A DNA stretch of 64,000 nt. Source: Omphalotus guepiniiformis. Its lineage: Eukaryota > Basidiomycota > Agaricomycetes > Agaricales > Omphalotaceae. A program made the position numbers and the translations under genes. The notes beneath the pieces were generated by a model, which worked only from the letters and a program-made list of their open reading frames with translations, did no database searches and was not told where the DNA came from. The stretch spans positions 558,001-622,000 of the forward strand of contig JAQOOI010000070.1 in NCBI GenBank assembly GCA_028554645.1, written 5' to 3'. Every line of letters begins with the position of its first letter. Positions within the stretch are counted from its first letter, which is position 1. Shown piece after piece: positions 21,355 to 33,897 of the stretch.

Positions 21355-23644
21355 ATGTCTACAACTACTAGTGCGAGTGTACTCATCGTGCGTTATGGCG
21401 AGCGATATTTTCTTGAAGAGACTACTGACCTTGTTCGTTAGGTGGGTGCAGGACCCTCTGGTACGCGTTCTTCTGGTTCTTCTTTTGTATGCGCTCAAGT
21501 TTGACTGTTCAAATCATTCAAGGTCTTTGTCTTGCTCTGTCACTCCTACGAAACGGTGTCTCCGTGCGTATTATTGAAAAGCGGCCCAAATTTCAGGTTG
21601 GCCAGCGAGGAACTGGTATCCAGGTATGGAACCCTTCACGTTTTTCTGTTACCATCTACACACATGCGTATGACATTCTTTAGCCTCGTACGTTCGAACT
21701 GCTCAAGTTTCTCGGTATTCTCCCGGAAATGCTAGAGCGTTCCGACTTTCCTCCACCACACAAGATTTTCAAGTCTCCGGATGATGGGACTCCCCCACAA
21801 ACTTTCCGCTACGCTGAAATACTCGACGATACGCCGTCGCGACCCTACGTACGTATGCTTTCGGTGTCTCCGTGACTTCTTGTTGAATGTCCTCTTCGTA
21901 GAACAATTACCGCTTCCTCGGGCAGGAATTTCAAGAAGAAATTTACCGCGCTAATATCTTGAAAGACTATAACCTCGAAGTCGAACTGGGAACGGAGCTG
22001 ATCTCTTTCGAGCAGAATGCGGATCACGTCGTTGCTAACATACTTAAAACTGAGGCGACACCGGACGGAGTGAAGCAAGTCTCCGAAACGGCCAAGTTTG
22101 ATTGGCTCGTTGGTGCTGACGGCGCTCAAAGTGTCGTACGCAAGCAGCTCGGCTTGGAGTTCCTTGGAGAGACCCAGCCTGCACTTCGTATGATTATAGG
22201 AGATATCCATGTCAAAAAGGGCAGCGATCAGACTGTAAAACTCAAAGCCTTTTCTTTTGAGATATCTAATTTTACTGACTGTGCATCTTAGGCTTGGTGT
22301 TCCTGGGGCGAACCAAGTGGTAACTAGTAAGTTGATACTTTGAGCTGCTCTGTTACCTTTTTTTGACCGAAATGGACTGACTGGGCTGATTTAGTGCTGT
22401 GTTGCGACCTTATGAAATACCTGGCGATGATCGTTACAACTTCTGCTTTGGAGGAAGCGGGCTTGACCTTGACAAAATCGTCTCGAGTAGAGATGAGATT
22501 GTCAAAACAATGCATGAGCTCACAGGATGGCCTGAATTGGAGTTTGGGGATTTGGTTGATGTCTATATATGGAGGTAAGCATTCAGTTGTATGTATCTAC
22601 CAGTCGAGCCTTTGACTAAACACACATATGAACTGCACAGACCCAATATCCGTATGGTAAACAAGTTCAGCGAAGGCCGCGTTATTGTCGTTGGAGGTCA
22701 ATCTGAATGTCACATCTAGTTCCCGTTCGTGTCTCACAAACTTGTTAAATAGATGCTGCGCACGTTCATCCGCCTGCTGGTGGTCAGGTGAGGGATCTTT
22801 TGTGGTGGATTATTGTTGAACATACTCACGAAAGGACTATCAAGGGAATGAACTCGGGCGTTCAAGATGCGGTCAGTATAGTCCATCGACATACAAAACA
22901 AAACAAAAAACCTGACTCACTCTCCATAATCAGGTCAATCTTAGTTGGAAGCTTGCTCTCATCCAAAAAGGCCTAGCCTCGTCGAACCTGTTGACTACAT
23001 ACACTGCAGAGCGCCTTCCAGTCATTGCCACCATGCTCAACAAGACAACCGAACTTCACAACGCGTTGTACAAGCCTAATATCGAACACAACGTGCGTTG
23101 GGCACGCGGGTACGAACTTCGACTGCTTGGTGTCAATTATCGCGGGAGTCCACTCGTCGTTGATGAGAAGCATGATACGAAGGACCTGGTCCACGACCCG
23201 TATCGTTCTGGAGAGGATGGGACTGTTATGGCAGGAGATAGAGCTCCCGACGCTCCTAATCTAGTCCAGTTCACTTCAGGCTCCGATACGAGCACAATCA
23301 CTTTGTTCGATATCTTCAAACCGACCTATCATACGGCGCTTGTCTTCAGCCACCCAGACCAGGTGGACTTGAACACTGCGTTGGTAAAGGTTCTCTCATC
23401 TTACCCTGAAGGGACAGTCAAAATTGTCTTTGTTTTCCCTCAATCTTCGGAGTCGACGGTGACTTCGGTAGCTGATGGGCTGGATGGCTTGGTGCTCTTG
23501 GACCAAAAGGGATTCGCATATCAGCATTACGCTGTTGATGAGGCTGGCGTCACGGTTGTGATAGTGAGGCCTGATGGATATATTGGAGCGCTGGTCGGTG
23601 GTGTGGAAGGTGTGAAAACCTATTTCAAGGGAATCTTTGTCTAG
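21355..23644 (+). CDS. FAD-dependent aromatic-type monooxygenase
   Basis: Multi-exon gene for a class A flavoprotein hydroxylase (pentachlorophenol/phenol monooxygenase type) that would hydroxylate an aromatic ring with NAD(P)H and oxygen. After splicing, the N-terminus reads VLIVGAGPSGL, the GxGxxG FAD motif. WLVGADGAQSVVRKQLG carries the DG motif that contacts FAD and NAD(P)H. GDAAHVHPPAGGQGMNSG near the end of the catalytic part is the second FAD site, followed by NLSWKLALI. The last ~110 residues (LFDIFKPTYHTALVF ... RPDGYIGALVGG) form the thioredoxin-like tail typical of this group. Start ATG at 21355; a tiny second exon (about 19 bp) encodes the Gly-rich loop. The product is probably cytoplasmic and the substrate cannot be read from sequence. 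Confidence 0.85.
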
Positions 23645-23819
23645 TCGTTTTTTCTCTTGCGCCTCGCTCTTGGTCGCAATTTCTTATTTTGTTACTTTTC
23701 TTAGAGGACCAGTCGTTATACTATGTTGAAGAAGCCATTGCTTTGCTGTCCTCCGCCTCCAAAACATCTGGTATAGACGCCGATTTACGTGCCTGTTCAA
23801 TGAACATAATCAACTATTA

Positions 23820-26800
23820 GTTTGATATCCAGAGCGAGAGTAGTTATGTGTTCCGCCATAGCTGAGAGGCGCCTGACAAACCGGAGTGATCTTCCCTAGA
23901 GCTCAACTTCTACTTAGGATATGGCGATGTAAGTTGTATATATGTTGCATGGGTCATTTGAAGCAAGCAAGGGCCTGAGATGGAACAAAGCAATAAAAGC
24001 CAGGATTGAACGCGAGAGTATATGTAACAGTAGTAGTAGCTAACAGGTGAACAACAACAACAACAGACCTAACTTCCCAGACCGGAAATCACTCATGAGC
24101 AGACAACGCAGGTGTATCAAGAAGGCCACTCACTGGAGCAAGACAGATAGGTAGAACAAGACGGTCCGTAGATCAGAGGTAATGATATATAGTGATACAC
24201 AAATAAGATGACATTGAAAGTAAATCATGATGATGCCTAGGAAGAATTTTCAATAGTCAGAACAGATCAACAAACAGCCAGCTTGATAACGAGCTGACCT
24301 TGAAGAGGTTTAAGATTTCAACAATTGGCCTAGAAATGTAGCAGGGTATAAAGCATTTGACGAAGAGTGTCCTACAGCTAGGACCTCAGTGATTGATAGT
24401 AATCATAGAGAAAATGGAGTACAATAAACCGCTCCCAGGGTATTCTCGGTGCTGCAGCAGGTACAACTTCGGCAGGTCGATTGAGAACCTGATCGATCTG
24501 GACGCTTTTTTTATCAACGGCTCGAGAGCAGAATAATGAATCCTGAGCATACAAATTCAGCAAATTCAGCGTCATAAGGTACTGTCGGCGGCTGGGAAAG
24601 GGAGCGGGGCAGGTACGCGCTGAGTTGTGTACAAAAACATCAAATCGGACGAATACCGTACCTCTTGCATAGTGATGACGACGCGTCTTTTATAAGGATG
24701 GAAGCGATCCTCTCGAGAAGAGAGCGCAGAGGGCTCGCGTAGGGTAGATTTTGAAGACATCATGCTCGTATTCATGTCACTAATATCGAAAAAAAAACAA
24801 ATGACAAAACTGCATCCAGTTCAAGGATGGAGGCAGACACGGAAAAATGGGATCTGTGTGGGGAGAAGAAGGAAGGTTCGAACAAGAAATGTGCATTTTA
24901 TACCGCGAAACTGAGCGTGGTAAAATTAAATTTGCCCCATTCTATGTACTCGTCGGGATGCCTTTGCTTGAGAATGAGCTCCTCGGCGGTCGAGTTCATC
25001 GTTCGTTCTTCGCAACAACTATCTCCTTCGGCCAAAGAGTTCTTCCCTAAGAGGTTAAAAAAGTTAACACAAGTTTGTTGCGAATCTTTGTGAGTCACAG
25101 TGCTATATGCAGTCGCGCAGCTCTGACAACGTTCCATCTGTCCCGCTCTTCAGAACTTTCGAGGTTAATGAGCAGTAAGGAGGAGAAATAATCAATTCGT
25201 GACATCTATGCGAAAATCGTTGGTCACCTCAAGCCAAGCTTGAAGACATCTTGTACGGGCACATAGCAAGCGGGATCTGCGGGTGCGGGTTGTCCTGATT
25301 TCCCCCATGGTGTCTAGAACTAGAATAGGCTTTTGAAGACTAATTCAGCACGGGAAAACGTATCCTGCAACAAGTCATGATGCTTTGAGGGGAGATACTA
25401 GTTAACCGGTGTGCGAAGTGGTTGTCAACAATTGTACGCTCCGTCTGGCCGAGGTACGCGCCTGTAAACACGTAGAGTGCTGCTGGCACGCCTGTTGACC
25501 ATGACTTGATGCATGACCGAGCTCGAGCCTACACGGAAAGTGCGCCCCCTTCCTCTGCGAATTCCATTCGGGATTCCGCTACGTCGCTCGTACATGCGAC
25601 GAAGGCAAAGGAGCACCAGTCACTTATGCAAGCCTCGACTCTGCAGAGCTTTATCTCGCTGCAGTGTCGTATATATATTCCTCGAGCAGACTTGCTGGCC
25701 AAGGGACAGGCAAATTATCGTGCAAGCGGCTTGGTTTTGGTACAATAAACCTTTTCTATCCTGGAAGCTTCCAATTCGTGCCGTCCTTTCAGACACCAGA
25801 AACCTTGCGCTACACTCCAACACCAGTCAGGACCTCGCAGGATATTGTGTTTTCTCCTGCTCCTGCTCTAGATCTGTGACGGCGTGACATGTCACAATCT
25901 CTTTCCACAACTGTTTAGTGAGTCACTACTTGACCGAGTGATTCCACTACCTCTGTCGTCGGATTGTCCGAAAGTGTGACTAGAGAACTGTCAAGCAAGC
26001 GTGACGAGTATGCAGGAAACTAGAAGCCACCTGGAGTCAGGGGGCTTGTGGATTCACGGAGGGTGCTGACAATCGGCAACCAGCAGTAAACCTTCGGAAA
26101 GGCTCAACACGACCACATATGAGCCAAGTAATTTGCTCACGAATAGTGGTGGATATTCGGTAGTTGAGTCTGAGCTGCGCGCCACACACCGGACGACATG
26201 CGCTCGTGAGGTCGTTCCACTGAGCATCTGTACCATCGCCACGAGAATGCGCCACCTAACGCGTAGTGCGAGCACCCACTCCGGAGAGCATAAACCCAGT
26301 AGTAGGCAACCTGAGAACCACTTGGTACGGCACCCAATACATGCAGTAGGAAGCCGCCTTGGTAAACATCCTGAATTCAGGAGAGACTGGTCCGAGTTAG
26401 TTTCAAGGAAACTCTCCATGTCGGCCGCGGAAACTTGAAGAACCACAAGGACATTGCACAGGCAGCAGAACAAGAGGGGGGCAGCAGGGGGAAGCCGGAG
26501 GAACCCCTCGCTTGAAAACAATTCGTGAAACATTGAGGTTCGCGCTCTCAGCTAGCATCTATCGTTTTGAATGAAATCATTCAACACCGTGATCCGACAC
26601 CAATCAATGTATCCGACGTTCAGGAGTGCAGGTAAAGCAGCCCAATGGTGTTAAGCGTGAGCACAAGTGAAGTGTTCAAGTTTTCCACTCAGATGAGGCA
26701 AGACCCTCAGTTGAGGGTATCCGTGTGGGTATTCCGTAAGATCGGCCAGGCGTCCATCAAACGATTTTGCCTTGCTTCCACAGGTGGCAGCGAATCGACT

Positions 26801-27690
26801 CTGACAACTTGTGCAACACATCGATGGTACAGTGGTTGGAACGATTATCCGCGCATTCCCTACAAGAAAAAGACAGTATGTTTCGTGAGACAAACAACTT
26901 GCTAAACACTCACCTTTGACCTAATGTCTGTTCAAGGTGTCCCACCACTAGCAATCTTTCTGATTATGTTTGAAAAATGAAGCTTCGACCTGGGGGAAGG
27001 CAAGTCATATTGTTTGTAGATTTGGTTGTCTCATGCATTCAGGCCCAGGCTAGCCTAGCGATCTATCGTTTTGAATGGGACTATTCGACGCCGTGATCCA
27101 GCACCAACGTGTCCAACGTTCAGGAGTGCAGGTAAAGCAGCCCAATAGTGTTAGGAGCGACCACAAATGAAGTCCTCAAGTTTTTCACTAAGACCCTCAG
27201 TTGAGGGTCAGTTGAGGGTATTCCGTAAGAATGGCCAGGTGTCCACCAAACGAATTTTCCTCGGCCGAAATTCACAGGTGAAAGTCTATCAACACATCGA
27301 TGGTTCCAAAGGTCTTTGCGCATTCCCTACAAAAAAAAAGACGGTAATCTATCGTGAGGCGAACGATTCGCGGAATTACACTCGCCTTAACTGCTGCCCG
27401 TCCAAGAAACTTCAAGAGTACTCCTCCACTAGTATTCTCTAGTAATCCTTCTGCTTATGTTTGAGAAGTGAAGCATCAAGACCGTAGAAGGCTTAAGCGA
27501 CTTGCACTGTTCTCGCTCTTGCTCTTCAGCTGCTCTTCAGTCTGGTAAGTGAATTTGCTTCAATTCATATGCGATTGCGATAATATTTATTCATTCGTCC
27601 TGTCAGTGAAATTTCAGCATCATGTTGCCGAAAGCAGAGTTCTCATTACGACTCAGACTCGACTCAGAAAACCAGGTAGTCAGCGTCTTC
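23820..27690 (-). repeat. Inverted long repeat, unit A
   Basis: Read on the minus strand, this block is homologous from end to end to 49500-52745 (unit B), with many substitutions and small indels. Conserved parts include a microprotein gene, a TATA box, several sites that look like introns, and about 550 bp beyond the gene. Unit A is longer because about 450 bp near its 5' end is tandemly duplicated (26550-27040 and 27050-27475). No transposase, reverse transcriptase or terminal inverted repeat was found, so it is either an old segmental duplication or a decayed element. Outside the microprotein gene no frame is open in both copies. Confidence 0.7.
24378..24760 (-). CDS. 72-aa microprotein, copy A
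   Basis: Two exons (24760-24662 and 24497-24378) give 72 residues. It starts MSSKSTLREPSALS, has a basic HPYKRRV patch, then VLNRPAEVVPAA and PWERF, and ends in a hydrophobic FIVLHFLY stretch and SLRS. Copy B has the same exon lengths (99 and 120 nt), the same intron phase and the same start and stop, although about one residue in five differs. That pattern is evidence for coding. A TATAAAA lies at 24902-24896, about 140 bp upstream. The short hydrophobic C-terminal segment is too polar in this copy to call a membrane helix. I do not recognise the family. Confidence 0.5.
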
Positions 27691-28738
27691 TATCTCTCAA
27701 TTTCTCTCTAACTGAATAAGAATTCCACTCAAACAGCTACATATATCGTTTTGTGTGTATTCACAAACCGGGGATTTCTCCACTAGTGGAGCTCGGTTGG
27801 TGGAGAGCTCGGTTGGCTTTGGAACTTGAGGTAAGTCCTCCCGTCTAGGTTACTACTTCAAGGCCACACTCTAACTGAATTACATGAATAGATACTGCTT
27901 CTTCAACCATCGGCAGAACTCTATGTACTGCGCAGTTTCTCAACACCTTTGTTCGAATTAAGTTCCACTGAAGTCCACCGCCAAACTCGCAGCACCTCCG
28001 AGTTGTTGCGCAGCTACTTTCATTGCCACTGTAAGCTTTCGACAGCTCTAATAGGACGCTCAAGTTACGCTCAGTGAGTTCGTGCTTGAGCTCACAAATG
28101 TCAGACCGTGACTTTCTTTCTTCAATGACATGTCATCTAATTACACATTTCTTTAGGACCATTCATTCGTTTTCCGGAAGTGGTAGCGGAACTTTGAGAC
28201 CGAGTTGATTTTCGATTCCATCATAATGCTTCTCCCATTCACTCAATTATGCAATCTCTGGCTGTGGTACCCGCTGCAAAGTCAGGGACGAGCACTGGCG
28301 TCAGGCGTCAAACATACGATCGCAGCATTCTAGTATTGGTTCGAACAGTTTCGTAAATCAACTTTGGAGCAGCAGGGTATCGGCTACCGCGAGGATTTGG
28401 AGGCAGGCGGCGGTGCGTTTTCTCTGAGCTTATGCTCCATCGCAGCCGACTTCGCATGGGGATGAAAACCTTTGGAATCTTCGTATCCTATCGACTAGGG
28501 TGGAGGTCAACCGCATATTCTGAAAAATGCCGTTCGGCACCACTAGAGCACCACTTCAATTCAGCTGTGTCGTAAGCTGGACAGCTAGCCAGCTAGACGC
28601 CGCTGGCTGGCCTCGTATAAAGGTTGGATGCTTTTGCGGAAAGGAGCCAGAATCACTTTTTCTTCTACTTTACAACGCAAACCCTTCGTTTTATTTCGTC
28701 TGCTCTCAACACTTTTTTCTCCCAATCATCTCTCTATA
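24763..28738. other. Upstream part of unit A and spacer to the Ser-rich gene
   Basis: 24763-27690 is the non-gene part of unit A. It contains intron-like GTGAGTG ... TTGTAG and GTAAGTG ... GTCAG pairs that are also present in unit B, but no joined frame could be supported. 27690-28738 holds no recognised gene; it ends in a pyrimidine-rich leader (TTTTTTCTCCCAATC) just before the ATG at 28739. Confidence 0.4.
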
Positions 28739-29648
28739 ATGAAGTTCATCGGTGCTGCCTTCCTTGCTCTCGCGCTCAACAGCGTTAATGTCATTGCTGT
28801 AAGCAAGTCTTGCTGCTGCTTGCTGGTTTTTGATTGTGACAATTCTCTAGGCTCCTGTTTCGTCGTCTTCCTTGGTGCCCACGCCGGCTGCTAGCGGTAC
28901 CGTTTCGCCCCTTCCAAATGGCGGTGCACCTTCCCCCTCCGCTATTGCCTCGGAGCGCTCTCACCTCTCAGCCCCCAGTGGCAATTCTACTGCAAGCAGT
29001 GGCATGGCCTCTCCCAGTTGCGTGCCTCTGCCTTCACCCTCTTCCAGTGTAAGCGCGGTTACTTCAAGTGCGCGAGGTCACAGTCATCAAATGATAACTT
29101 CAACTATGATACCACCGCCTAGTAACAGTGCCTCTTCCCTCTCTTCGAATGCTTCCCTTGCTGGCCCCAGCCGTGATCCTCTTCCTCCGAAATCTTCTGC
29201 GGCTGGTCCGGCTTCGGGAACGCGTGCTAGCGTTTCTTCAATCCCAAGTGGCTCAGTTATTCCTCAGTCTAACGTCAATACTTTCACTCGAGAAATCCGT
29301 GCCGCGCCGTCTAGCAGCAGCAGTGCTCCTCTAGTCCCGCCTAGTGGTACTCCCATGAGTTTGGATGCTCCTGTTTCGGCATCCGCTAGCGTGCCTCCAC
29401 CACCTAACAGCAGTGCTGAGGGTATTCCAGCCTCTCAATGCAACAATACTTTGCATCGGGGACCTAAAGATGTTCCTGCCTCAGCTCATAATGGAAGTGT
29501 CCCTACCGGTGTTCCTGTCCCTTCTCAGAATAATGGTACTACTTCTGCCCTCCAAGCTGTTGCCCCTACTGCTTCCAGCAGCGGCGTCTTTTCTCTCACC
29601 AGCAGCTCAGCTATCCCTGTGTCTAGTGCTTCTGCCGCTCACATCTAA
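28739..29648 (+). CDS. Secreted Ser/Pro-rich protein
   Basis: Exon 1 (28739-28798) encodes exactly a signal peptide, MKFIGAAFLALALNSVNVIA. A 52 bp intron follows, and exon 2 (28851-29648) continues in frame with APVSSSSLVPTPAASG. The mature part (about 265 residues) is almost entirely Ser, Pro, Ala, Thr and Gly with blocks such as SSSSAPLVPPSG and no globular domain. Such proteins are usually heavily O-glycosylated and sit in the cell wall or matrix (inference). There is no hydrophobic C-terminal stretch, so no GPI anchor is predicted from this model. A single cysteine pair is not obvious. Confidence 0.75.
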
Positions 29649-30122
29649 GGGGTACCTTCCGTAAAGGTGAACTCTTTTTCTGACACAGGAATGGTTGCGT
29701 TACTAACAATGTTCTAGTATGCCCTAGGACATTCATGACTGAAAATCAAATTCAGCTTCACGAACTTGCTACTACAATCATACCTTGCACTTTGTTATAG
29801 ATTTTTTCTCATACCCTATTGTTTCTACGATATATTCGAACACTGTCGTTCCTTCCTACAAGTGACTATTCACTGGCCTCAATCCATTCATATACCTCGA
29901 GACTATCTGAAGTCGGACTTATGTTGCACCATCACAACTATAGCGCAGAGATTCATCGAGACTGTGGTTAGGATTACAAGGTACATCAACCTGTCTTGTG
30001 AAACAGAAAGTCCTGGTCACTAATAGTGTTTAGGATGAAGCCCTCTGCTGAGAGACATTGATACAAACAACGAGAAAACATTCTTTTGCATATGAACTAT
30101 TTTACAGACGTTTTTTAAGCCA
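29649..30122. other. Convergent intergenic region
   Basis: 3' flanks of the Ser-rich gene (plus) and the dehydrogenase (minus). An 85-codon frame at 29766 has no recognisable motif. Confidence 0.4.
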
Positions 30123-31226
30123 TTACTCTGCGTCTTTGAAGCTGCCCGAGCTTAGTAACACGTCCTTCACATACGCCGGCCCATCTACCCCATCCAAATT
30201 TGTCGAATGAGAAACCCAACCCCACTTGTCCGCATCCCTCAAAGTATTCTTCGCCTGCTGCTGAACCAAGAACTGTGATTCCGACCCAAATTGCACCCTT
30301 AAAGGCAGCTTGACCGGTAATTCACCTAGCTCCTTACTCTCTTTCTCGTAGCCAGTCCAAATGCCCTCCGACCGCACGCCCACCGAGAGGTCAGCTAGAC
30401 GCACAATGGCTCTTGCCATTTTATTGGCGTCTCCAATTACAGGAATTTGGCCATGCATGGAGCGGAAGATCTGACAGGGGTTCGAAGGGTCGGTGTACGC
30501 TGGGTGTTGGGATCGAACTTGAGCGTTGCCGGTGCTCCACTCGGAGGCGAAACCACCTGGTTCAATGATGCATCCTTTGATGTTCCAAGAAGGCGTCATC
30601 TCCTGAAGGAACGCTTGTGTAAAGGCTTCAAGAGCTGACCGAAAGAAACTTCAGTGCGCTGGGAAGGATGAAGACGATGAAGGGCCTACCAAATTTGCTT
30701 GCGGAGTAATATGCTAGTGTCGGATTGGCTCTGTATCCGCCGACTGTACTGATGCTGAACAACCGCCCGCCTGCACCCGCTGGGTTCACCTCACGGAAGA
30801 TGCGTGCAGCCTAAGCACAAAAAATTTTGTCAACTCGAGGGTGAGACCCATGCTTACCTCCTTCGAAACGTGTACGGCGCCCCAAAACTGCACTTCGAAC
30901 TCATACCTTGCGTCCTCTTCCGGGATTCCTTCGATCTCACCGAACAGTCCAAAGCCTGCATTATTAACGACCACATCGATGCGACCAAATTGGCGTACAC
31001 CGACGGCTAGAGCCTCCTTGACTTCGTCTGGTTTGGTAACGTCGAGCTTATGCACCAAAAGCTTGTCTGAGGAATACTTCTCTGTCAAGGAAGAAAGGAC
31101 CGAAGGTTTCCGACAAGTAGCGATGACTTGCTCGCCATTGGCAAGTAGAACTTCAACGAGAGCTCTTCCGAGACCTGAAGAGGTGCCAGTGATGAACCAG
31201 ACACGGTTTGGTGTGGTGGTGGTCAT
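30123..31226 (-). CDS. Short-chain dehydrogenase/reductase (SDR)
   Basis: Three exons (31226-30858, 30810-30690, 30634-30123) join to 333 residues, slightly longer than a classical SDR. The NAD(P)-binding motif TGTSSGLG, the NNAG motif (VVVNNAGFGLFG), the catalytic Ser region (LFSISTVGG) and the catalytic YSASK are all present in the right order and spacing. EPGGFASEW after the active site resembles the common PG motif. The subgroup looks like the fungal 'classical' SDRs that act on small alcohols or ketones, but the substrate is unknown. An in-frame upstream extension to 31328 exists; the ATG at 31226 (MTTTTPNRVWFITG) is preferred because it places the Rossmann motif at the usual distance from the N-terminus. 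Confidence 0.88.
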
Positions 31227-32025
31227 GCTTAAAACCGATAAAGTTGCAGTGAATGTCAGTCTCCTCCTCCTTATCGATATATATACAGAATTTCGCGCTG
31301 ACAAATGAATAGTGTAGTACCTGGGCAAGTTAAAGTTCGGAGTGGCCCCCAGGCCGCAATGACGAATGAACGCGGCACGTAGTCCTTGATGTGGCGTTGT
31401 TCTTGCATTGGGAGATTTGTTCGAGTGTGCTTCGAATTAAAGGATTTGGGTAACGATTCAAAGGGTCAACGTTACGGCGTATTCGAGTTAGCTATACATT
31501 AGGCAAACGGCACTTTCGAGCGGCCGAGCAGTGAGTGACCATGTAAAATCTCAATGGCGGCTTTGGGCTTTGGGCTTGCTCGCAATTCAAACGTTTGGCA
31601 TACATTCATGATCGACCTATGACTGTTATTCATTAGCAAACATGGCCGAATTTAGGTAAAGAGAATATTTGCCTAGTTTTACCGAGCTTTGTATTGCCAA
31701 AAGAGATGCGTCTTCAGCGCTTCAGAAAACGTACCGTCGTCCTTATTGATATTGAGCTGCCGGTTTCTTCTTGTGTTAGCGGCCGGATACCTCGAACCAG
31801 CACGAAGTATTGTGCTAAGAATAGACTAGGACGCAGACAAGTAGGTCATACCAAATGCCGAAGACTCATTACCTCGAGCTAATCCTAGCCACCGAGAGGA
31901 CAGCGCCTTGTAACAGCGCGCAACCATGTACAACACGGAATAGGGAAAGATACAATACAGTATTCTATACAGATATAAATCAGATCTCTTATCCCTTCTC
32001 CTTCCCTTCAAACCGTTATGCGGCC
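31227..32025. other. Spacer SDR-ZPR1
   Basis: Promoter side of the SDR and 3' flank of ZPR1. No gene recognised. Confidence 0.4.
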
Positions 32026-33897
32026 TCCACTTTGAGCTCACCCGCAGGTTGACCCTCTTCTCCACTTTCATATCCCTCAACCTTGATATCATTCAGTCCC
32101 AGCTCCTCATTCTGATCCCATGTCCTATCATACCACTCGATCTTCATCGCAGGGTCTGGATCAGGTGCGTACAAGTTTTGCACGTATGAGTTGGCTAAAG
32201 GATCGTCGAGGACCAGCGTGAATGGCCGTTCAGCGGATGTGAGCTGAAATTAGTAAGGGAGTAGATCGTTTAATTTGATGATTCAAACTTCAACAAGAAC
32301 TCTTGAATCCCGTACCTGCTTCAAATCGGTAAGGAACTTCACCAGTTTGTCCCTGTGTTCTTTCTCCGAACTGTCACCACCAAACATCTTCTCTGAAAGT
32401 TCCTCGTACACTTGCTCCAGGATACCCTCGAGGGTGGTGAACCGTCCACCAAGTGTACCATGCGTCAGCTCAAGGTCGATTTCTGGTATCGACATGCCTG
32501 CAGTGTCGGACTGGCGAAGGGTGAGATAGGTGAGGAAAGGACAGCGAACGAAGTGACTCACTTTGAGAATATCTCTACTTAAATCCTCCTTGTCCTCAAC
32601 AGCAAGGGTGATGCGTCTACCCTTCTCTGAAATAGCTGAACCAGATTTAACTTCATTGTCACGGTATCCACATCTGTCGCAGCTTGTCGACATGATGAGG
32701 ACATCCTTGAGTTGAATATGAGCTAAGATAGAGACAAAGAATCAATCGATAGGAACCTTGAAATGCGGTATATTCATCTTCTTCATCAAGGTATCGGATG
32801 GATGCCCGCAACTCGAACAAGTCCCGGGAAAGATGAAGATTTCCTCGTTTGTTCCCTCCGCGCCACCACCAATTTGTTCCTCGCCGCCGACGGATGACTT
32901 TGTAGTACTTTGTGTGGTATCTTAGAAGACAAACTCGGTGGTCAGAAAATGCAAGGGTGAGATGAAGGACAAACAAATCTACCTTCCGCTGTATCAGGGG
33001 CAGCGACCAGACCAAGCATCACGTTCTGTTCTAGTGTCCTTGGGTATGTCTTCATATTCCACTTTGGATCCGCCATGCTACCAATAAACTCGATCCACGA
33101 GTTCCCTGACGGGTCATCTAGTTTGACCGTGAAGGCCGGCATAGGTAGGTCCTTCTCGGAAGATTTCCCAACAGCTGCTGCTTTCTCTTCATTATTACCA
33201 TCACCTTCCTCATCTTCCTTATCACCAAGGATCTCCTTCATTTTATCAATCAACGTCTGGATTTTAGTGTACGCATTTTCGTCTTGTACCCGCCTCAAAG
33301 GCTGGTCGAGACTGAGATCGGCGACGATATCTCGGATGAGGCCCTCTACAGTAGTTAGCTGTCCTCGAGATGAGGGGAGTGTGAGTTCTAGTTCTGGTAT
33401 GAGGATCATGCAAAATGCCGAGCGAACGATTTGACGATCCAGATCAGCGCGCGATAGAATACGGGCAGTGTAGATTGTACCCTCCGCTAAAGCATTTTCC
33501 GAATCAGCAATATATTATGAAACTCAGATGTAGAGACAGACACACGTCTAATGGAACCAGCCGATTGAATTTCGTTGTTTGTCGCTCCACAATGTTCGCA
33601 TCTGAACGACATTACGATTACTTCACGAAAGTACGGAATCGATGTGAGTAGCATTCGGGTTATACCCTACTAATGACTATGAATCTAAATGACGCAAAAA
33701 ATAATAAACAGCGAGGAAAAAAAACGCACCTGCTCGCCACATTTCATGCACAACGATTCAATCTCTTCGAGTGGTCGTTCTTCTGCAGACTCATCGGCAT
33801 TTTGAGCTTCACCGTCGGTGACTTCAGTTAGCTGATCTGTTTTGTCGACGATGGCACCAATCTTTGGGAATAGCGATTCTTCGTTTGCTTTAGACAT
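32026..33897 (-). CDS. ZPR1: Zinc finger protein ZPR1
   Basis: The gene has about eight exons and encodes both ZPR1 modules. Module 1: [20 protein letters not shown]...[18 protein letters not shown], then the beta part [21 protein letters not shown]. Module 2 repeats the design: [31 protein letters not shown], then [22 protein letters not shown]. Each Cys4 finger is complete. ZPR1 is conserved in eukaryotes; it binds translation elongation factor eEF1A, helps it fold, and moves to the nucleus on growth signals. The C-terminus [12 protein letters not shown] ends in an acidic/Ala tail at 32026. Start ATG at 33897 ([14 protein letters not shown]). The acidic linker of the first module ([14 protein letters not shown]) is variable in fungi. 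Confidence 0.92.

Noticed and set aside
26054..26533. 159-codon minus-strand frame in unit A with a hydrophobic start
   Set aside because: The matching region of unit B is interrupted by stops and frameshifts, so the frame is not conserved.
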